Below are positions 7,806 through 16,587 of a stretch of 64,000 nucleotides of DNA, piece after piece. The stretch lies in the NCBI RefSeq assembly GCF_022808615.1, contig NZ_JAKZKS010000010.1, positions 59,371 to 123,370 of the forward strand. The letters run 5' to 3'. Source of the stretch: Bacillus sp. FJAT-47783. Its GTDB lineage: Bacteria; Bacillota; Bacilli; Bacillales; Aeribacillaceae. Under the pieces are notes generated by a model that worked only from the letters and a program-made list of their open reading frames with translations, had not been told where the DNA came from and searched no databases. Positions within the stretch are counted from its first letter, which is position 1, and each line of letters begins with the position of its first letter. Position numbers and translations under genes: made by a program.

Positions 7806-9638
7806 TTGGGAAAAATTGAGATAGATACTGCACCTTCTAAGACCAAACCTTCTAATCGTTCACAGAAGAAACCAAATTTCCTCATTTTGATGGTGGATCA
7901 AGAGCGGTTTCCACCCGTTTATGAAAATAATGAATTAAAAAAGTGGCGTAGAGATCACTTAATAACCCAAGAACTTTTACGTGAAAATGGCTTTGAATTT
8001 AATAAGCATTACGCAGGAAGTACAGCATGTTCACCTAGCAGAGCTACTCTTTATACAGGGCAATATCCATCCCTTCACGGTGTAACACAAACGAGCGGAG
8101 CTGCAAAAAGCGCTTTTGATCCTGATATGTTTTGGCTTGATCCAAACAGTGTTCCGACAATGGGTGACTATTTTCGCGCTGCAGGATATCGTACTTATTG
8201 GAAAGGGAAATGGCACGCTTCCGATGAAGATATTATTATTCCGGGAACAAACGATGCCTTTCCAAGCTATACATCTACAGGTATTCCAGATCCTAAAAAA
8301 GTCCAAATGTATCTTCATGCAAACCGTTTAAACTTATTTGGCTTCTCGGGATGGGTTGGTCCAGAGCCTCACGGTTCAGCTCCACGAAATTCAGGATCTT
8401 CGGCAGCCATTGGCTTAAGCGGCCGAGATACCGTCTATTCTGCTGAGGTAGTTGAATTAATTCAGGCACTTGAAAAGGAGGCACAAACATCAGAAGCACA
8501 CCCTTGGTTCATTATGTCTTCTTTTGTAAACCCACATGATATTGCGCTATTTGGCGCCTATTCAGAGCTTAGTCCTTTATTCAACTTTAAGGTTGATCCA
8601 TCTGTTCCTTTTATTCCAGAAGCTCCTACTGCAAACGAAACGTTAGATACGAAACCAACTGCACAAAAAAGCTATCGCATTACATATCAAAAAGCTTTTC
8701 AACCTTTACGAGACACCCTCTTTTACCGCCAGTTGTATTATTCACTGCAAAAGCAAGCCGACCAAGAAATGCTAAAAGTTTTTACAGCGCTAAAAAACTC
8801 TATTTTTTACGAAGATACAATTGTTATTTTCCTATCTGATCATGGAGAATTATTAGGAGCTCACGGTGGCTTATTTCAAAAGTGGTACAATACGTATGAA
8901 GAATCCATCCATGTCCCTTTTATTATCCACAATCCTAAGCTTTTCTCAGGACGCCAAAGCACGAATATGCTAACAAGCCACGTTGATGTACTTCCAACCA
9001 TGCTAGGATTAGCTAACATCAATGTCGTGGACATTCAAGAAAAACTGCGTATTGACCATACAGAGGTACATCCTTTAGTTGGGCGGAACCTTACACCACT
9101 TTTCCGAGGAGAAGAAAGCTTTTACCGTGCTGATGAACCTATCTATTTTATGAGCGATGATGATGTGACGAGAGGATTAAACCAAGTTAGCGAAACTGGT
9201 GAACCTTACAAATCCGTTATCCAACCTAATCACATTGAAGCAATCATTACCACACTCCCAACTGGCAAAGATAGAGAAAATGAAATTTGGAAGCTTTCCC
9301 GTTATTTCGATAACCCTCAATTCTGGAGCGATCCAGGATGTAAGGACGAAATCACAAGCTCAGGCTCTTCAACTCATACAGAATCAAATACCGAATGCTC
9401 GGTTTGTGTCACAACGACTAAAAAACGTCCCGTTCCTGATCAATTTGAGCTATACAACTTAACAACTGATCCGCTAGAAGAAAAAAATTTAGCGAACCCA
9501 GCTTTTGAAACTCCTCAATCAATTGTTGTAAAAGAGCTATTGATCTCTGCTCTTAATGAACAATGTCGTCAAAAAAGATTATCACCTTCAAGCGGTGTTG
9601 TACCTGGTATGCCGTCTTGTAATTGTTGTATAGAGTAA
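7806..9638 (+). CDS. Sulfatase-family hydrolase, Cys-type (choline-sulfatase/phosphonate monoester hydrolase-like)
   Basis: Alkaline-phosphatase-fold hydrolase of 610 aa. The sulfatase signature is ACSPSRATLYTGQYPSLHGV (around residue 80), where the Cys of C-x-P-x-R is oxidised to formylglycine. Residues around LILMVDQERFP give an Asp-Gln pair at the first metal site, where arylsulfatases usually have Asp-Asp; D-Q is typical of choline sulfatase and phosphonate monoester hydrolase relatives. FLSDHGELLGAHGG supplies further metal ligands. Start is a TTG at 7806 behind AAGGGAGGT. There is no signal peptide, so it is probably cytoplasmic. The C-terminus is cysteine-rich (ECSVCV and a CNCC cluster before the last two residues). 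No maturase or transporter gene is adjacent; substrate unknown. Confidence 0.85.
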   Translation: MGKIEIDTAPSKTKPSNRSQKKPNFLILMVDQERFPPVYENNELKKWRRDHLITQELLRENGFEFNKHYAGSTACSPSRATLYTGQYPSLHGVTQTSGAAKSAFDPDMFWLDPNSVPTMGDYFRAAGYRTYWKGKWHASDEDIIIPGTNDAFPSYTSTGIPDPKKVQMYLHANRLNLFGFSGWVGPEPHGSAPRNSGSSAAIGLSGRDTVYSAEVVELIQALEKEAQTSEAHPWFIMSSFVNPHDIALFGAYSELSPLFNFKVDPSVPFIPEAPTANETLDTKPTAQKSYRITYQKAFQPLRDTLFYRQLYYSLQKQADQEMLKVFTALKNSIFYEDTIVIFLSDHGELLGAHGGLFQKWYNTYEESIHVPFIIHNPKLFSGRQSTNMLTSHVDVLPTMLGLANINVVDIQEKLRIDHTEVHPLVGRNLTPLFRGEESFYRADEPIYFMSDDDVTRGLNQVSETGEPYKSVIQPNHIEAIITTLPTGKDRENEIWKLSRYFDNPQFWSDPGCKDEITSSGSSTHTESNTECSVCVTTTKKRPVPDQFELYNLTTDPLEEKNLANPAFETPQSIVVKELLISALNEQCRQKRLSPSSGVVPGMPSCNCCIE

Positions 9639-9650
9639 ATAGCGCCTATT

Positions 9651-9700
9651 CCCCCTACGAGTTAAAGTGTGAAGCAACTCTCTTCGGGGTTTTTATTTTT
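9651..9700 (+). terminator. Intrinsic terminator of the sulfatase gene
   Basis: CCCC..GAGTT paired with AACTC..GGGG, followed by TTTTTATTTTT, starting 13 nt after the stop codon. Confidence 0.75.
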
Positions 9701-9768
9701 TATGAGAAAATGTATTCTAATAAGGAGTGAATGGTTTAGCGAAGTGTTTTTGAAGTGGAGGAATATGT

Positions 9769-11112
9769 ATGCAAATGAAGATAGCTGTTTTCGGATCTGA
9801 AGAAATGATTAACCGAGTTCGAGAATGTCAATTTGATGTTGACAATATCAATATTGTTCCTTTCGTATATGATTACCCAAATGAGATCGAACAACTTATA
9901 ATGGATGCATCAACATGTGATGTTTTTTTATTTACGGGACCATTACCATATTATTTGACAAAAAGATCCTCTCGTAAATTAAATATCCCATCAGTCTATA
10001 TACCGGTAAATGATTTGAATGTATCATTAGCTTTATTTTCCATTTACTACCATCAAGACATTGAAATTGAACGTTTATCCATCGACTTACCTGATCGTGT
10101 TTATGTTCATAATGTGTTAACAGCTTTACAGTTACAACCTTCAATGCTACATATTCAAGAGTATCGTTGGATTATAGAAAAAAATTATACAAAAGAATTT
10201 CATCTAGACGAAATTGTATCAAAGCATATTCAACTATGGAAAGAAAAGAAAATCGATCTCGTTTTAACGAGTATCCATGCCGTATATGATCAACTACAGA
10301 AAAAAAATATTCCTTGTATGCGAATGATCGATCCTAAGAAAAATATTATTGACAGTTTAAAAGAAGCTAAAGTGTTAGGTGAACTCCACCAAAGTCAACG
10401 ATCTCAAATAGCTGTTGGTCTTATTTCAATGAATGGCTTTGAAACAGTGCTTGCTTCAGATATTACGAGTCAAGAACACATATTGAAAACGCACCAACTT
10501 CTATTACAATTCGCCAAAAAAATAAATTGCTCTGTTCAGCACATCGGAAATGAGCAATTTGTGCTATATGGAACAAGAGGAAGTATTGAACACCTCACAG
10601 AACATTTCCTCTCATTGCAACGATTGATCGAAATGGAAGAAAAATTGGCTAGAACGATTAGCATCGGATTTGGTTTAGGTATGACAACAGTAGAGGCAGA
10701 AAAGCATGCGAAAATCGCTTTAGATTACGCAAAAAAAACAGAAATGAGTAGCGCTGCTTATATTGTAACTGAAGAGCAAACCGTCATAGGCCCGTTTAAT
10801 GATAAGGTAAAGCGAGTACAACTGAAGGTTGAAAATGAACAAGTAAGAGAATTAGCAAAGAAATTAAAAATTAGTACAACCAATCTATTAAAAATCCAGC
10901 AATTTTTAGATGCTCGTTCAGGAAAAAGTTTCACCTCTAATGATGTTGCCGACTATTTAGAAGTGAGTCGTCGTTCAGCTGAAAGGCTTTTAAAAAAGTT
11001 TGCTGATCAAGGTTATCTTCATACTATTGGGGAAGAACAGCCACATCAAAGTGGTAGACCGCGTGCCATTTATACATTGAACCTGCCAAATCTTAATAAA
11101 AAAACAGAATAG
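9769..11112 (+). CDS. One-component transcriptional regulator: PrpR-like sensor, degenerate GGDEF, winged helix
   Basis: A 447-aa regulator. Residues 1-200 look like two Rossmann-type lobes of a PrpR_N-like ligand sensor (MKIAVFG, DVFLFTGPLPYYLTK, IPSVYIPV, IDLVLTSIHAVYDQL, IIDSLKEA). Residues about 213-325 resemble a GGDEF fold with the signature replaced by GNEQF (260-264), followed by TISIGFGLG and HAKIALDYAKK, so no cyclase activity is expected. Residues 360-440 are a winged helix (FTSNDVADYLEVSRRSAERLLKKFADQGYL). The ATG at 9769 follows GGAGG; a second ATG lies two codons on. It precedes a peptide uptake/degradation operon on the same strand and is the probable regulator of the palindrome at 11238. 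Domain calls are by eye. Confidence 0.7.
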   Translation: MQMKIAVFGSEEMINRVRECQFDVDNINIVPFVYDYPNEIEQLIMDASTCDVFLFTGPLPYYLTKRSSRKLNIPSVYIPVNDLNVSLALFSIYYHQDIEIERLSIDLPDRVYVHNVLTALQLQPSMLHIQEYRWIIEKNYTKEFHLDEIVSKHIQLWKEKKIDLVLTSIHAVYDQLQKKNIPCMRMIDPKKNIIDSLKEAKVLGELHQSQRSQIAVGLISMNGFETVLASDITSQEHILKTHQLLLQFAKKINCSVQHIGNEQFVLYGTRGSIEHLTEHFLSLQRLIEMEEKLARTISIGFGLGMTTVEAEKHAKIALDYAKKTEMSSAAYIVTEEQTVIGPFNDKVKRVQLKVENEQVRELAKKLKISTTNLLKIQQFLDARSGKSFTSNDVADYLEVSRRSAERLLKKFADQGYLHTIGEEQPHQSGRPRAIYTLNLPNLNKKTE

Positions 11113-11127
11113 ACCCTCTTCATATTT

Positions 11128-11160
11128 GCAGGCTTCTACCCTTGTAGAGCCTGCTTTTTT
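11128..11160 (+). terminator. Intrinsic terminator after the regulator
   Basis: GCAGGCTTCTAC / GTAGAGCCTGC stem with a CCTT loop and six T residues, 16 nt past the regulator stop. Confidence 0.9.
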
Positions 11161-11189
11161 CTTATTGTTTTTTAAATATTAAGAAAATA

Positions 11190-11219
11190 TTGACTAAACA
11201 AACAATTTAATTGTATGAT
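11190..11219 (+). promoter_or_regulatory. SigA promoter of the peptide-use operon
   Basis: TTGACT (11190-11195) and TATGAT (11214-11219) with an 18-bp spacer. Predicted transcription start near 11226, just upstream of the 11238 palindrome and the YfcC-type gene. Confidence 0.7.
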
Positions 11220-11237
11220 GTAATTAATTAGCGACTT

Positions 11238-11259
11238 GATAGCGACATATGTCGTTATC
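11238..11259. promoter_or_regulatory. 22-bp palindromic operator candidate
   Basis: GATAGCGACAT joined to ATGTCGTTATC: two 11-nt halves complementary at 10 of 11 positions, with a perfect 12-bp core (CGACATATGTCG). It lies just after the predicted transcription start and 5 nt before the GGAGG of the transporter gene, where a bound repressor would block the promoter. The upstream regulator gene is the obvious candidate ligand (inference). Confidence 0.6.
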
Positions 11260-11275
11260 GATGGGAGGGAAATTG

Positions 11276-12688
11276 TTGATCCATTCAAAATTAGAAGTAA
11301 CAGCAGCAACAAAAAAGAAGTTTCAAGTGCCGCATGTCTTTGTGATTTTGTTTTTTGTCATCGTATTGGCAGCGATTGCCACTTATATTGTTCCCGCAGG
11401 TGAATATGAACGGGTCCTAAATGATGAAGGTAGAACGGTTGTTGTTGATGGTACATTTCATACTGTGGAGTCTTCCCCAGCTGGTTTTTGGTCTATTTTT
11501 CGATCGATTCATAAAGGGATGGTTACTTCAGCAAGTATAATTTTTTATATTTTTATTGTTGGAGGATCATTCGGCATTTTACGTTCAACTGGAGCCATCG
11601 AAGGAGCGGTAAGCAGTATTTCAGAAAAAATAAGCGGAAAAGAACGGATGCTCATCCCTGTTTTCATGACGTTTTTTGCCTTATCAGGTGCCATGCTTGG
11701 ACTTGCAGAGGAAACCATTCCTTACATCACGATTATGGTTCCGTTAGTCATTATGCTAGGTTTTGATTCGATCGTTGGTACAGCCATTGTATTATTAGGG
11801 ACTTCTGCAGGTTTCACAGCAGCATTTATGAATCCGTTTACAGTTGGTGTTGCACAAGGAATAGCTGAAATACCTATTTTTTCTGGAATGGGTCTAAGAA
11901 TCATTTTGTTCATCATTTTTCTAACAGTGAGTATTGGGTACGTTATGAGGTATGCCAAAAAAGTAAAAGAAGATCCGACAAGGAGCCTCGTTTATCAGGA
12001 AGATCAAAAATTGAATGAGTTTACTAAAAAAGAAAAAACAGAGCTTACGAGCCAACATAAAGCGATTTTTATTGTATTACTAGCAACACTTGTATTTCTT
12101 GCATTCGGTGTCATAAAGCTAAAATGGTTTATTCCAGAAATTGCTGGATTGTTCTTATTAATGGGCATTATGATCGGCTTAGTTGGGAAAATGTCTTTAA
12201 ACGAAATTGCGGAATCTTTTATTAACGGTTGCAAAGTTTTAGTTGTTGGTGCATTAGTTGTTGGAGTGGCTCATGCCATTCTCGTTGTACTTCAAGATGG
12301 TAAGATCATGGATACCATTTTATATACATTAGCTAGAGCGGTTGATCGTTTACCAGCTGAGTTTGCTGCAGTCGGGATGTACCTTGTCCAATGTATATTA
12401 AATTTTATCGTTCCTTCAGGAAGTGGACAAGCTGCGCTAACGATGCCAATTATGACACCATTATCAGATTTAGTCGGTGTTTCTCGTCAAACAGCTGTTC
12501 TAGCTTTTCAATTTGGAGATGGTATTTCAAATATTTTTTCTCCGACATCAGGTTATTTTATGGCAGGGTTAGCATTAGCGGGTATTTCTTGGATTAAATG
12601 GGCGAAGTGGATTTTACCATTAATTTTAATTCATTATGTTTTAGGTGCAATTTTCGTTACTGTAGCACATCTAATTGGTTTTTCATGA
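11276..12688 (+). CDS. YfcC-family transporter (peptide/amino-acid type)
   Basis: Integral membrane transporter of about 470 aa in the YfcC/DcuC-like superfamily (Ion Transporter class). Twelve or so helices; landmarks are VPHVFVILFFVIVLAAIATYIVP followed by AGEYER, the re-entrant MLGLAEETIPY and the C-terminal NFIVPSGSGQAALTMPIM with DGISNIFSPTSG. Start set at TTG 11276 because GGAGG lies 7 nt upstream; a longer frame from the ATG at 11249 would begin inside the operator. It is first in a three-gene unit with an M20 amidohydrolase and a dipeptide epimerase, so the cargo is plausibly dipeptides or N-acyl amino acids (inference from context). Confidence 0.88.
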   Translation: MIHSKLEVTAATKKKFQVPHVFVILFFVIVLAAIATYIVPAGEYERVLNDEGRTVVVDGTFHTVESSPAGFWSIFRSIHKGMVTSASIIFYIFIVGGSFGILRSTGAIEGAVSSISEKISGKERMLIPVFMTFFALSGAMLGLAEETIPYITIMVPLVIMLGFDSIVGTAIVLLGTSAGFTAAFMNPFTVGVAQGIAEIPIFSGMGLRIILFIIFLTVSIGYVMRYAKKVKEDPTRSLVYQEDQKLNEFTKKEKTELTSQHKAIFIVLLATLVFLAFGVIKLKWFIPEIAGLFLLMGIMIGLVGKMSLNEIAESFINGCKVLVVGALVVGVAHAILVVLQDGKIMDTILYTLARAVDRLPAEFAAVGMYLVQCILNFIVPSGSGQAALTMPIMTPLSDLVGVSRQTAVLAFQFGDGISNIFSPTSGYFMAGLALAGISWIKWAKWILPLILIHYVLGAIFVTVAHLIGFS

Positions 12689-12705
12689 GAAGGAGGATTG
12701 TTGCT

Positions 12706-13875
12706 ATGACGACGAAACAAAAGATAGAAGAATGGGTTATTCTACAACGAAGATATTTCCATCAGTACCCAGAGCTATCCCACCAAGAAGTAGAAACAAA
12801 AAAATATGTTGAAAAACAATTAACGAAACTTGGGCTCCGTACCTATTCTTTAACTGGAAAAGATGTGGTTGCAGTATTAGAAGGGAATCACCCTGGTAAG
12901 ACCGTTGCGATTCGAGCGGATATGGATGCGTTACCGATTAAAGAAGAAACAAACCTTCCATTTGCATCAAAACATGATGGAGCTATGCATGCATGTGGTC
13001 ATGATGGTCATATGGCGATTTTGTTAGGCATTGCAAAAACTTTCGTTGAAGCTCAAGAAGAAATTCATGGAACCATTTTATTTATTTTCCAGCATGCTGA
13101 AGAAAGTGTTCCTGGTGGAGCAAAAGAGCTAGTATCGAAAAATATACTAGATGGAGTTGATGCCATTTTTGGGTATCACCTTTGGCAGCCTCTTTCAACA
13201 GGTATGATCGGTATTCGGGAAGGTTCAACGATGGCTGGTGCAGATCGCTTTTCTTGTACTATTTACGGCAAGGGTGGACATGGTTCGATGCCGAATGAGA
13301 CAGTTGATCCTACACTTATTGCTGCACATGCCATTACACAAATGCATTCAATTGTAAGCAGATCGCTACATCCACTTGAACAAGCTGTTTTAAGTCTTGG
13401 AGAAATACGAGCAGGATCAACCTATAATGTTATTCCTGACACGGCATATATGTCTGGAACAGTACGCCATTTTCATGAAAGCATATCAAAACAAGTACGT
13501 AGTCGCATAGAGATGATTCTTGATGGTGTATGTAAATCCTTTGGAGCAACTTATGAATTTGACCATAATCACGGAGATCCACCCGTTATAAATGATAAAA
13601 AGCTCGTACAAATGATTCGAACTGAAGCAGAAACACTTTATGGCAAAACAAGCGTAATGACCATTGATCCCGTTTTAGGAAGTGAAGATTTTTCCTATTA
13701 CTCAAAAGAAATCCCAGCTGTTTATACGTTTATCGGTGTTGGTAATTCTACGTATATACACGGTCATCACCATCCTAAATTTGATTTCGATGAGCAAATG
13801 TTAATCAGAGGTGTCGAACTCATATCGACTTCTGTTTTACGTTATCTGAAGGAGTGCAGAGAAGATGAAAATTAA
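12706..13875 (+). CDS. M20-family amidohydrolase (N-acyl-amino-acid/peptide hydrolase)
   Basis: Zinc amidohydrolase of the M20D group, 389 aa. Metal and catalytic motifs are visible: ADMDALPI (residue about 65), HACGHDGHMAILLG, QHAEESVPGGA with the Glu pair, the dimerisation segment TIYGKGGHGSMP, and the C-terminal GHHHPKFDFDE. Relatives remove acyl groups from amino acids or cut small peptides. Start is the ATG at 12706 behind AAGGAGG; the open frame upstream overlaps the transporter and is not used. It follows the transporter by 17 bp and its last 11 nt overlap the epimerase gene. Confidence 0.92.
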   Translation: MTTKQKIEEWVILQRRYFHQYPELSHQEVETKKYVEKQLTKLGLRTYSLTGKDVVAVLEGNHPGKTVAIRADMDALPIKEETNLPFASKHDGAMHACGHDGHMAILLGIAKTFVEAQEEIHGTILFIFQHAEESVPGGAKELVSKNILDGVDAIFGYHLWQPLSTGMIGIREGSTMAGADRFSCTIYGKGGHGSMPNETVDPTLIAAHAITQMHSIVSRSLHPLEQAVLSLGEIRAGSTYNVIPDTAYMSGTVRHFHESISKQVRSRIEMILDGVCKSFGATYEFDHNHGDPPVINDKKLVQMIRTEAETLYGKTSVMTIDPVLGSEDFSYYSKEIPAVYTFIGVGNSTYIHGHHHPKFDFDEQMLIRGVELISTSVLRYLKECREDEN

Positions 13876-14974
13876 GTCAATCGAATTGTTTGGAATAAGA
13901 CTCCCTTTTATCACACCATTTATTGTCAGTTATCACACATACAATGACATGCCCTCGATTATTGTAAAGATAGAAACGGATGACGGTTTAATAGGGTATG
14001 GAGAAGGCACTCCTGATGAGCATGTAACTGGGGAAGAATGGAAGAGCACCTATGAAATGATTAAAAATATCCTTGCACCCGAACTTATTGGTGAAAACCC
14101 TTTTAATATCGAGAAAATTCATGAAAAAATGAATAAAAAAATATATGGAGCTCCAACTGCGAAAGCAGCTATTGATATTGCTTGCTATGATTTAATGGGG
14201 AAAGCGGCTAACCAACCTGTCTATAATCTTCTTGGTGGTAAATATCGTGATTCATTAAAGATTGCTAAAGTAATTAGTATTTTAGAATCAAATGAAATGG
14301 CGTCCATTGCTAAAGAGGCAATAGCGAATGGTTACAAAGAGTTAAAGCTAAAGGTCGGTACAGATAAACAAAAGGATGTGGAACGTATTCGTGCAGTGCG
14401 TGAAGCTGTAGGGTCTGGCATTCCAATACGAGTTGATGCAAACCAAGGATGGATGTATAGTTCAGATGCGCTCTATGTTTTACAAAGAGTAAAAGATTGC
14501 GATATTGATTGGATCGAGCAGCCTGTATTAGCCGACGATATGGACGCATTGCTCGAAGTAAAAGAAAAAACATTAATCCCCGTCATGATTGATGAAGGAT
14601 TACATGGAAATAAGGAAATGCGAGAAGTTATTTCAAAGCGAGCAGCAGATAAAATTAATATTAAGCTAATGAAATGTGGAGGGCTTTTTCCAGCAACAAA
14701 ATTAGTCCATCAAGCAGAAATGGCAGGCTTGACATGTCAAATTGGTTCGATGGTCGAATCGTCTGTTGCCTCATCAGCCGGGCTACACCTAGCTACAGCT
14801 AAGAAAAATATTCTAAGCAATGAGCTTACTGGTCCATTAATGTTTAGCAAAGATATCGGCAACTTAACGTATGAACCGCCTCACATTACGATACCTGACA
14901 CCCCAGGATTAGGTATCGTAATAAACGAAGCAATGTTGCAAGAGCTAACAAAAATGTCAGCGAAAATTGTTTAA
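13865..14974 (+). CDS. Dipeptide epimerase (enolase superfamily, L-Ala-D/L-Glu epimerase type)
   Basis: Enolase-superfamily epimerase of 369 aa. An N-terminal capping domain (MKIKSIELFGIRLPF) is followed by the barrel with the catalytic KLKVG (KxK), metal ligands in VDANQGW, IEQPV and MIDEGLH, and the second catalytic lysine in INIKLMKCGG. This pattern fits YkfB/YcjG-type epimerases that convert L-Ala-D-Glu from peptidoglycan to L-Ala-L-Glu, although the family covers other dipeptides. It overlaps the amidohydrolase by 11 nt, with its RBS (AAGGAG) inside that gene, so the two are translationally coupled. With the transporter it forms a muropeptide or dipeptide salvage route (inference). Confidence 0.9.
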   Translation: MKIKSIELFGIRLPFITPFIVSYHTYNDMPSIIVKIETDDGLIGYGEGTPDEHVTGEEWKSTYEMIKNILAPELIGENPFNIEKIHEKMNKKIYGAPTAKAAIDIACYDLMGKAANQPVYNLLGGKYRDSLKIAKVISILESNEMASIAKEAIANGYKELKLKVGTDKQKDVERIRAVREAVGSGIPIRVDANQGWMYSSDALYVLQRVKDCDIDWIEQPVLADDMDALLEVKEKTLIPVMIDEGLHGNKEMREVISKRAADKINIKLMKCGGLFPATKLVHQAEMAGLTCQIGSMVESSVASSAGLHLATAKKNILSNELTGPLMFSKDIGNLTYEPPHITIPDTPGLGIVINEAMLQELTKMSAKIV

Positions 14975-15186
14975 GCCGTGCTAGTCCCCCAACATGTTAC
15001 TAGTATTAACTACATGTGAGTACCATCTGAACAAAAGTAATAGTACTTGTCCCTAAATAGCGCTAAGGGACAAGCATCGAAATCGAAGTCGACTCGATAC
15101 CCTTTGATGCCTATGGCTACCCACGTTCTCTCAAGATATTTTGGTTGTCTAACTAGATTTTCTTCATAAATTAAACTCTTAAACGA

Positions 15187-15238
15187 CCACCTGCTAAAGC
15201 AGGTGGATTTAGACATAAATGTCGACGACTAAAGTCGT
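15187..15238 (-). mobile_element. IS200-type right-end hairpins
   Basis: Two small palindromes, CCACCTGC/GCAGGTGG (15187-15206, TAAA loop) and ACGAC/GTCGT (15225-15238, TAAA loop), lie just past the 3' end of the tnpA fragment at 15301. Such hairpins are the transposase recognition structures at IS200/IS605 ends. The flank 14975-15186 shows no gene I can support. Confidence 0.65.
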
Positions 15239-15300
15239 TATCTAAGACTGAGAAGTCACCTTAAAGCATCTATACTTAAGCACACTAAACTTGACTAAAC

Positions 15301-15535
15301 TCATTCCTCAATTCTGAAGATGTCGTTCTTTTCATCACGAAATTGATTGGCGATGTAATTTCGAATGATTTCCTCTGCCACGGTTCCCACTGTTGCACAA
15401 AAATATCCCCTTGCCCATAAGTGATAACCCCAATATTTCTTCTTCAGTTCTGGAAATTCATCTTGCAATAACCTTGATGACCTTCCTTTTAAGTACTGCA
15501 TGATTTTACTCAGGGCAAGACTTGGGGGACATGAC
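15301..15535 (-). pseudogene. IS200/IS605 TnpA transposase, C-terminal fragment
   Basis: About 78 codons of a Y1-HUH transposase remain: LALSKIMQYLKGRSSRLLQ, ELKKKYWGYHLWARGYFCAT, then TVAEEIIRNYIANQ with the catalytic tyrosine. The N-terminal half, including the HUH histidines, is missing; the frame runs instead into DUF6431-derived sequence near 15535. The product cannot be active. Confidence 0.85.
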
Positions 15536-16056
15536 AAGAGTAATGTCCCCAACTCGTTCGTAGAAAAGGAGATTCGCCCACATCCTAAATCAAAGAAATG
15601 TACCTGATCGCTTCTTGGAATGGATCCTGTATACGTCCACCCACCTTTCCTAAGCCAACGAAGTACGTATGGAGCCAATTGAGTTTTGGGAGAAATCGCT
15701 GGAGGTGGAAGCGTAATAGATGGCGACTTCTGTTAACTCTTTTATCTACAAGAAATTGATGAATACGATCTAAAATAGTTTGAATGGTATGTTGAAAGTA
15801 GGGGATGAGAAAATCTGGTAGAATAGAAATGTTGATTCCACAGTTTAAGCACCTCAAACGACAGATAGGAATTCTCACTTCCATCTCTTCTGAAATGCCA
15901 TTTCGAAAGTAATACCCATTCCGATGAAGGTTGCCTGGTCCGTGACACTGACATTTTTGGACAAGTATCAAGCACAGGAAAGGCATTCATCTTTTCTCTT
16001 TTTGCGTATTCTTTTAAACCGATGCCTAAATCATAGGAAATGATCACGTTCAACAC
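15536..16056 (-). pseudogene. DUF6431 (transposase-associated zinc-ribbon) pseudogene
   Basis: Remains of a DUF6431 protein broken by a frameshift near 15960 and an in-frame stop near 15585. The first frame gives LNVIISYDLGIGLKEYAKRE and FPVLDTCPK, the second CQCHGPGNLHRNGYYFRNG, then RLRCLNCGINISILPDFLIP (zinc-ribbon CxxC) and LLRFHLQRFLPKLNWLHTYF. After the stop the frame continues DVGESPFLRTSWGHYS before joining the tnpA fragment. DUF6431 genes are common in Bacilli next to IS-like sequences. Function unknown; this copy is dead. Confidence 0.75.
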
Positions 16057-16166
16057 TCCCCCAAATAATATGCAAAAAATGTAGCATATAATCTCAGAGG
16101 CGTGTCATGTAAGTTCTGGAGGAATATGAAAATTTTCAAAGGTTTTTAGAGGGAATAAAGTGATGA

Positions 16167-16346
16167 TTTACACTATATATCTATTTCAATACTGATAATT
16201 GTGGAACTCTATTTGAAGAAAAAACAGAATGAAATGTTATTAATGAAGGAAGTAGAAATCGCTACTATATAGAGTCCATTAAAGCGAACGAAAATGTAAC
16301 AGTCGACAACTGTAAAACGAATCCAATGGGCGGAATTTTTATTTAA
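16167..16346 (+). pseudogene. Unidentified coding remnant with an internal stop
   Basis: A 60-codon stretch reads like protein (INEGSRNRYYIESIKANENV, then TVDNCKTNPMGGIFI) but has one in-frame TGA near 16229 and no start or RBS. The family is not recognised. It lies between the DUF6431 remnant and the Ltp gene. Confidence 0.3.
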
Positions 16347-16587
16347 GGCTATTTAAATAATGATACTATTTTACTAGATATATGATATAATTGGCTCATC
16401 ACCAAAAGTCGGGGTTGATAATTTCTATGAAATATGTACTTATCTCTATTTCCCCATTTTTTTGCAATTATGAATGTAAAATAGATGTTTGTAATGGACA
16501 ACAAGTTATGGATTTTATTTCACTCCTCCAAGTTACGGTGATTGACCATATAATTTTATACAAAATGATATAAAGGTGGTACAGGAA
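16347..16587. other. AT-rich spacer without a supported gene
   Basis: Only a 60-codon frame without a ribosome binding site lies here. It holds the RBS AAAGGTGG of the Ltp gene and presumably its promoter, which I could not place. Confidence 0.5.

Noticed and set aside
15010..15216. 68-codon minus-strand frame between the epimerase and the IS200 fragment
   Set aside because: No RBS, and it runs through the IS200 right-end hairpin; no recognisable family.
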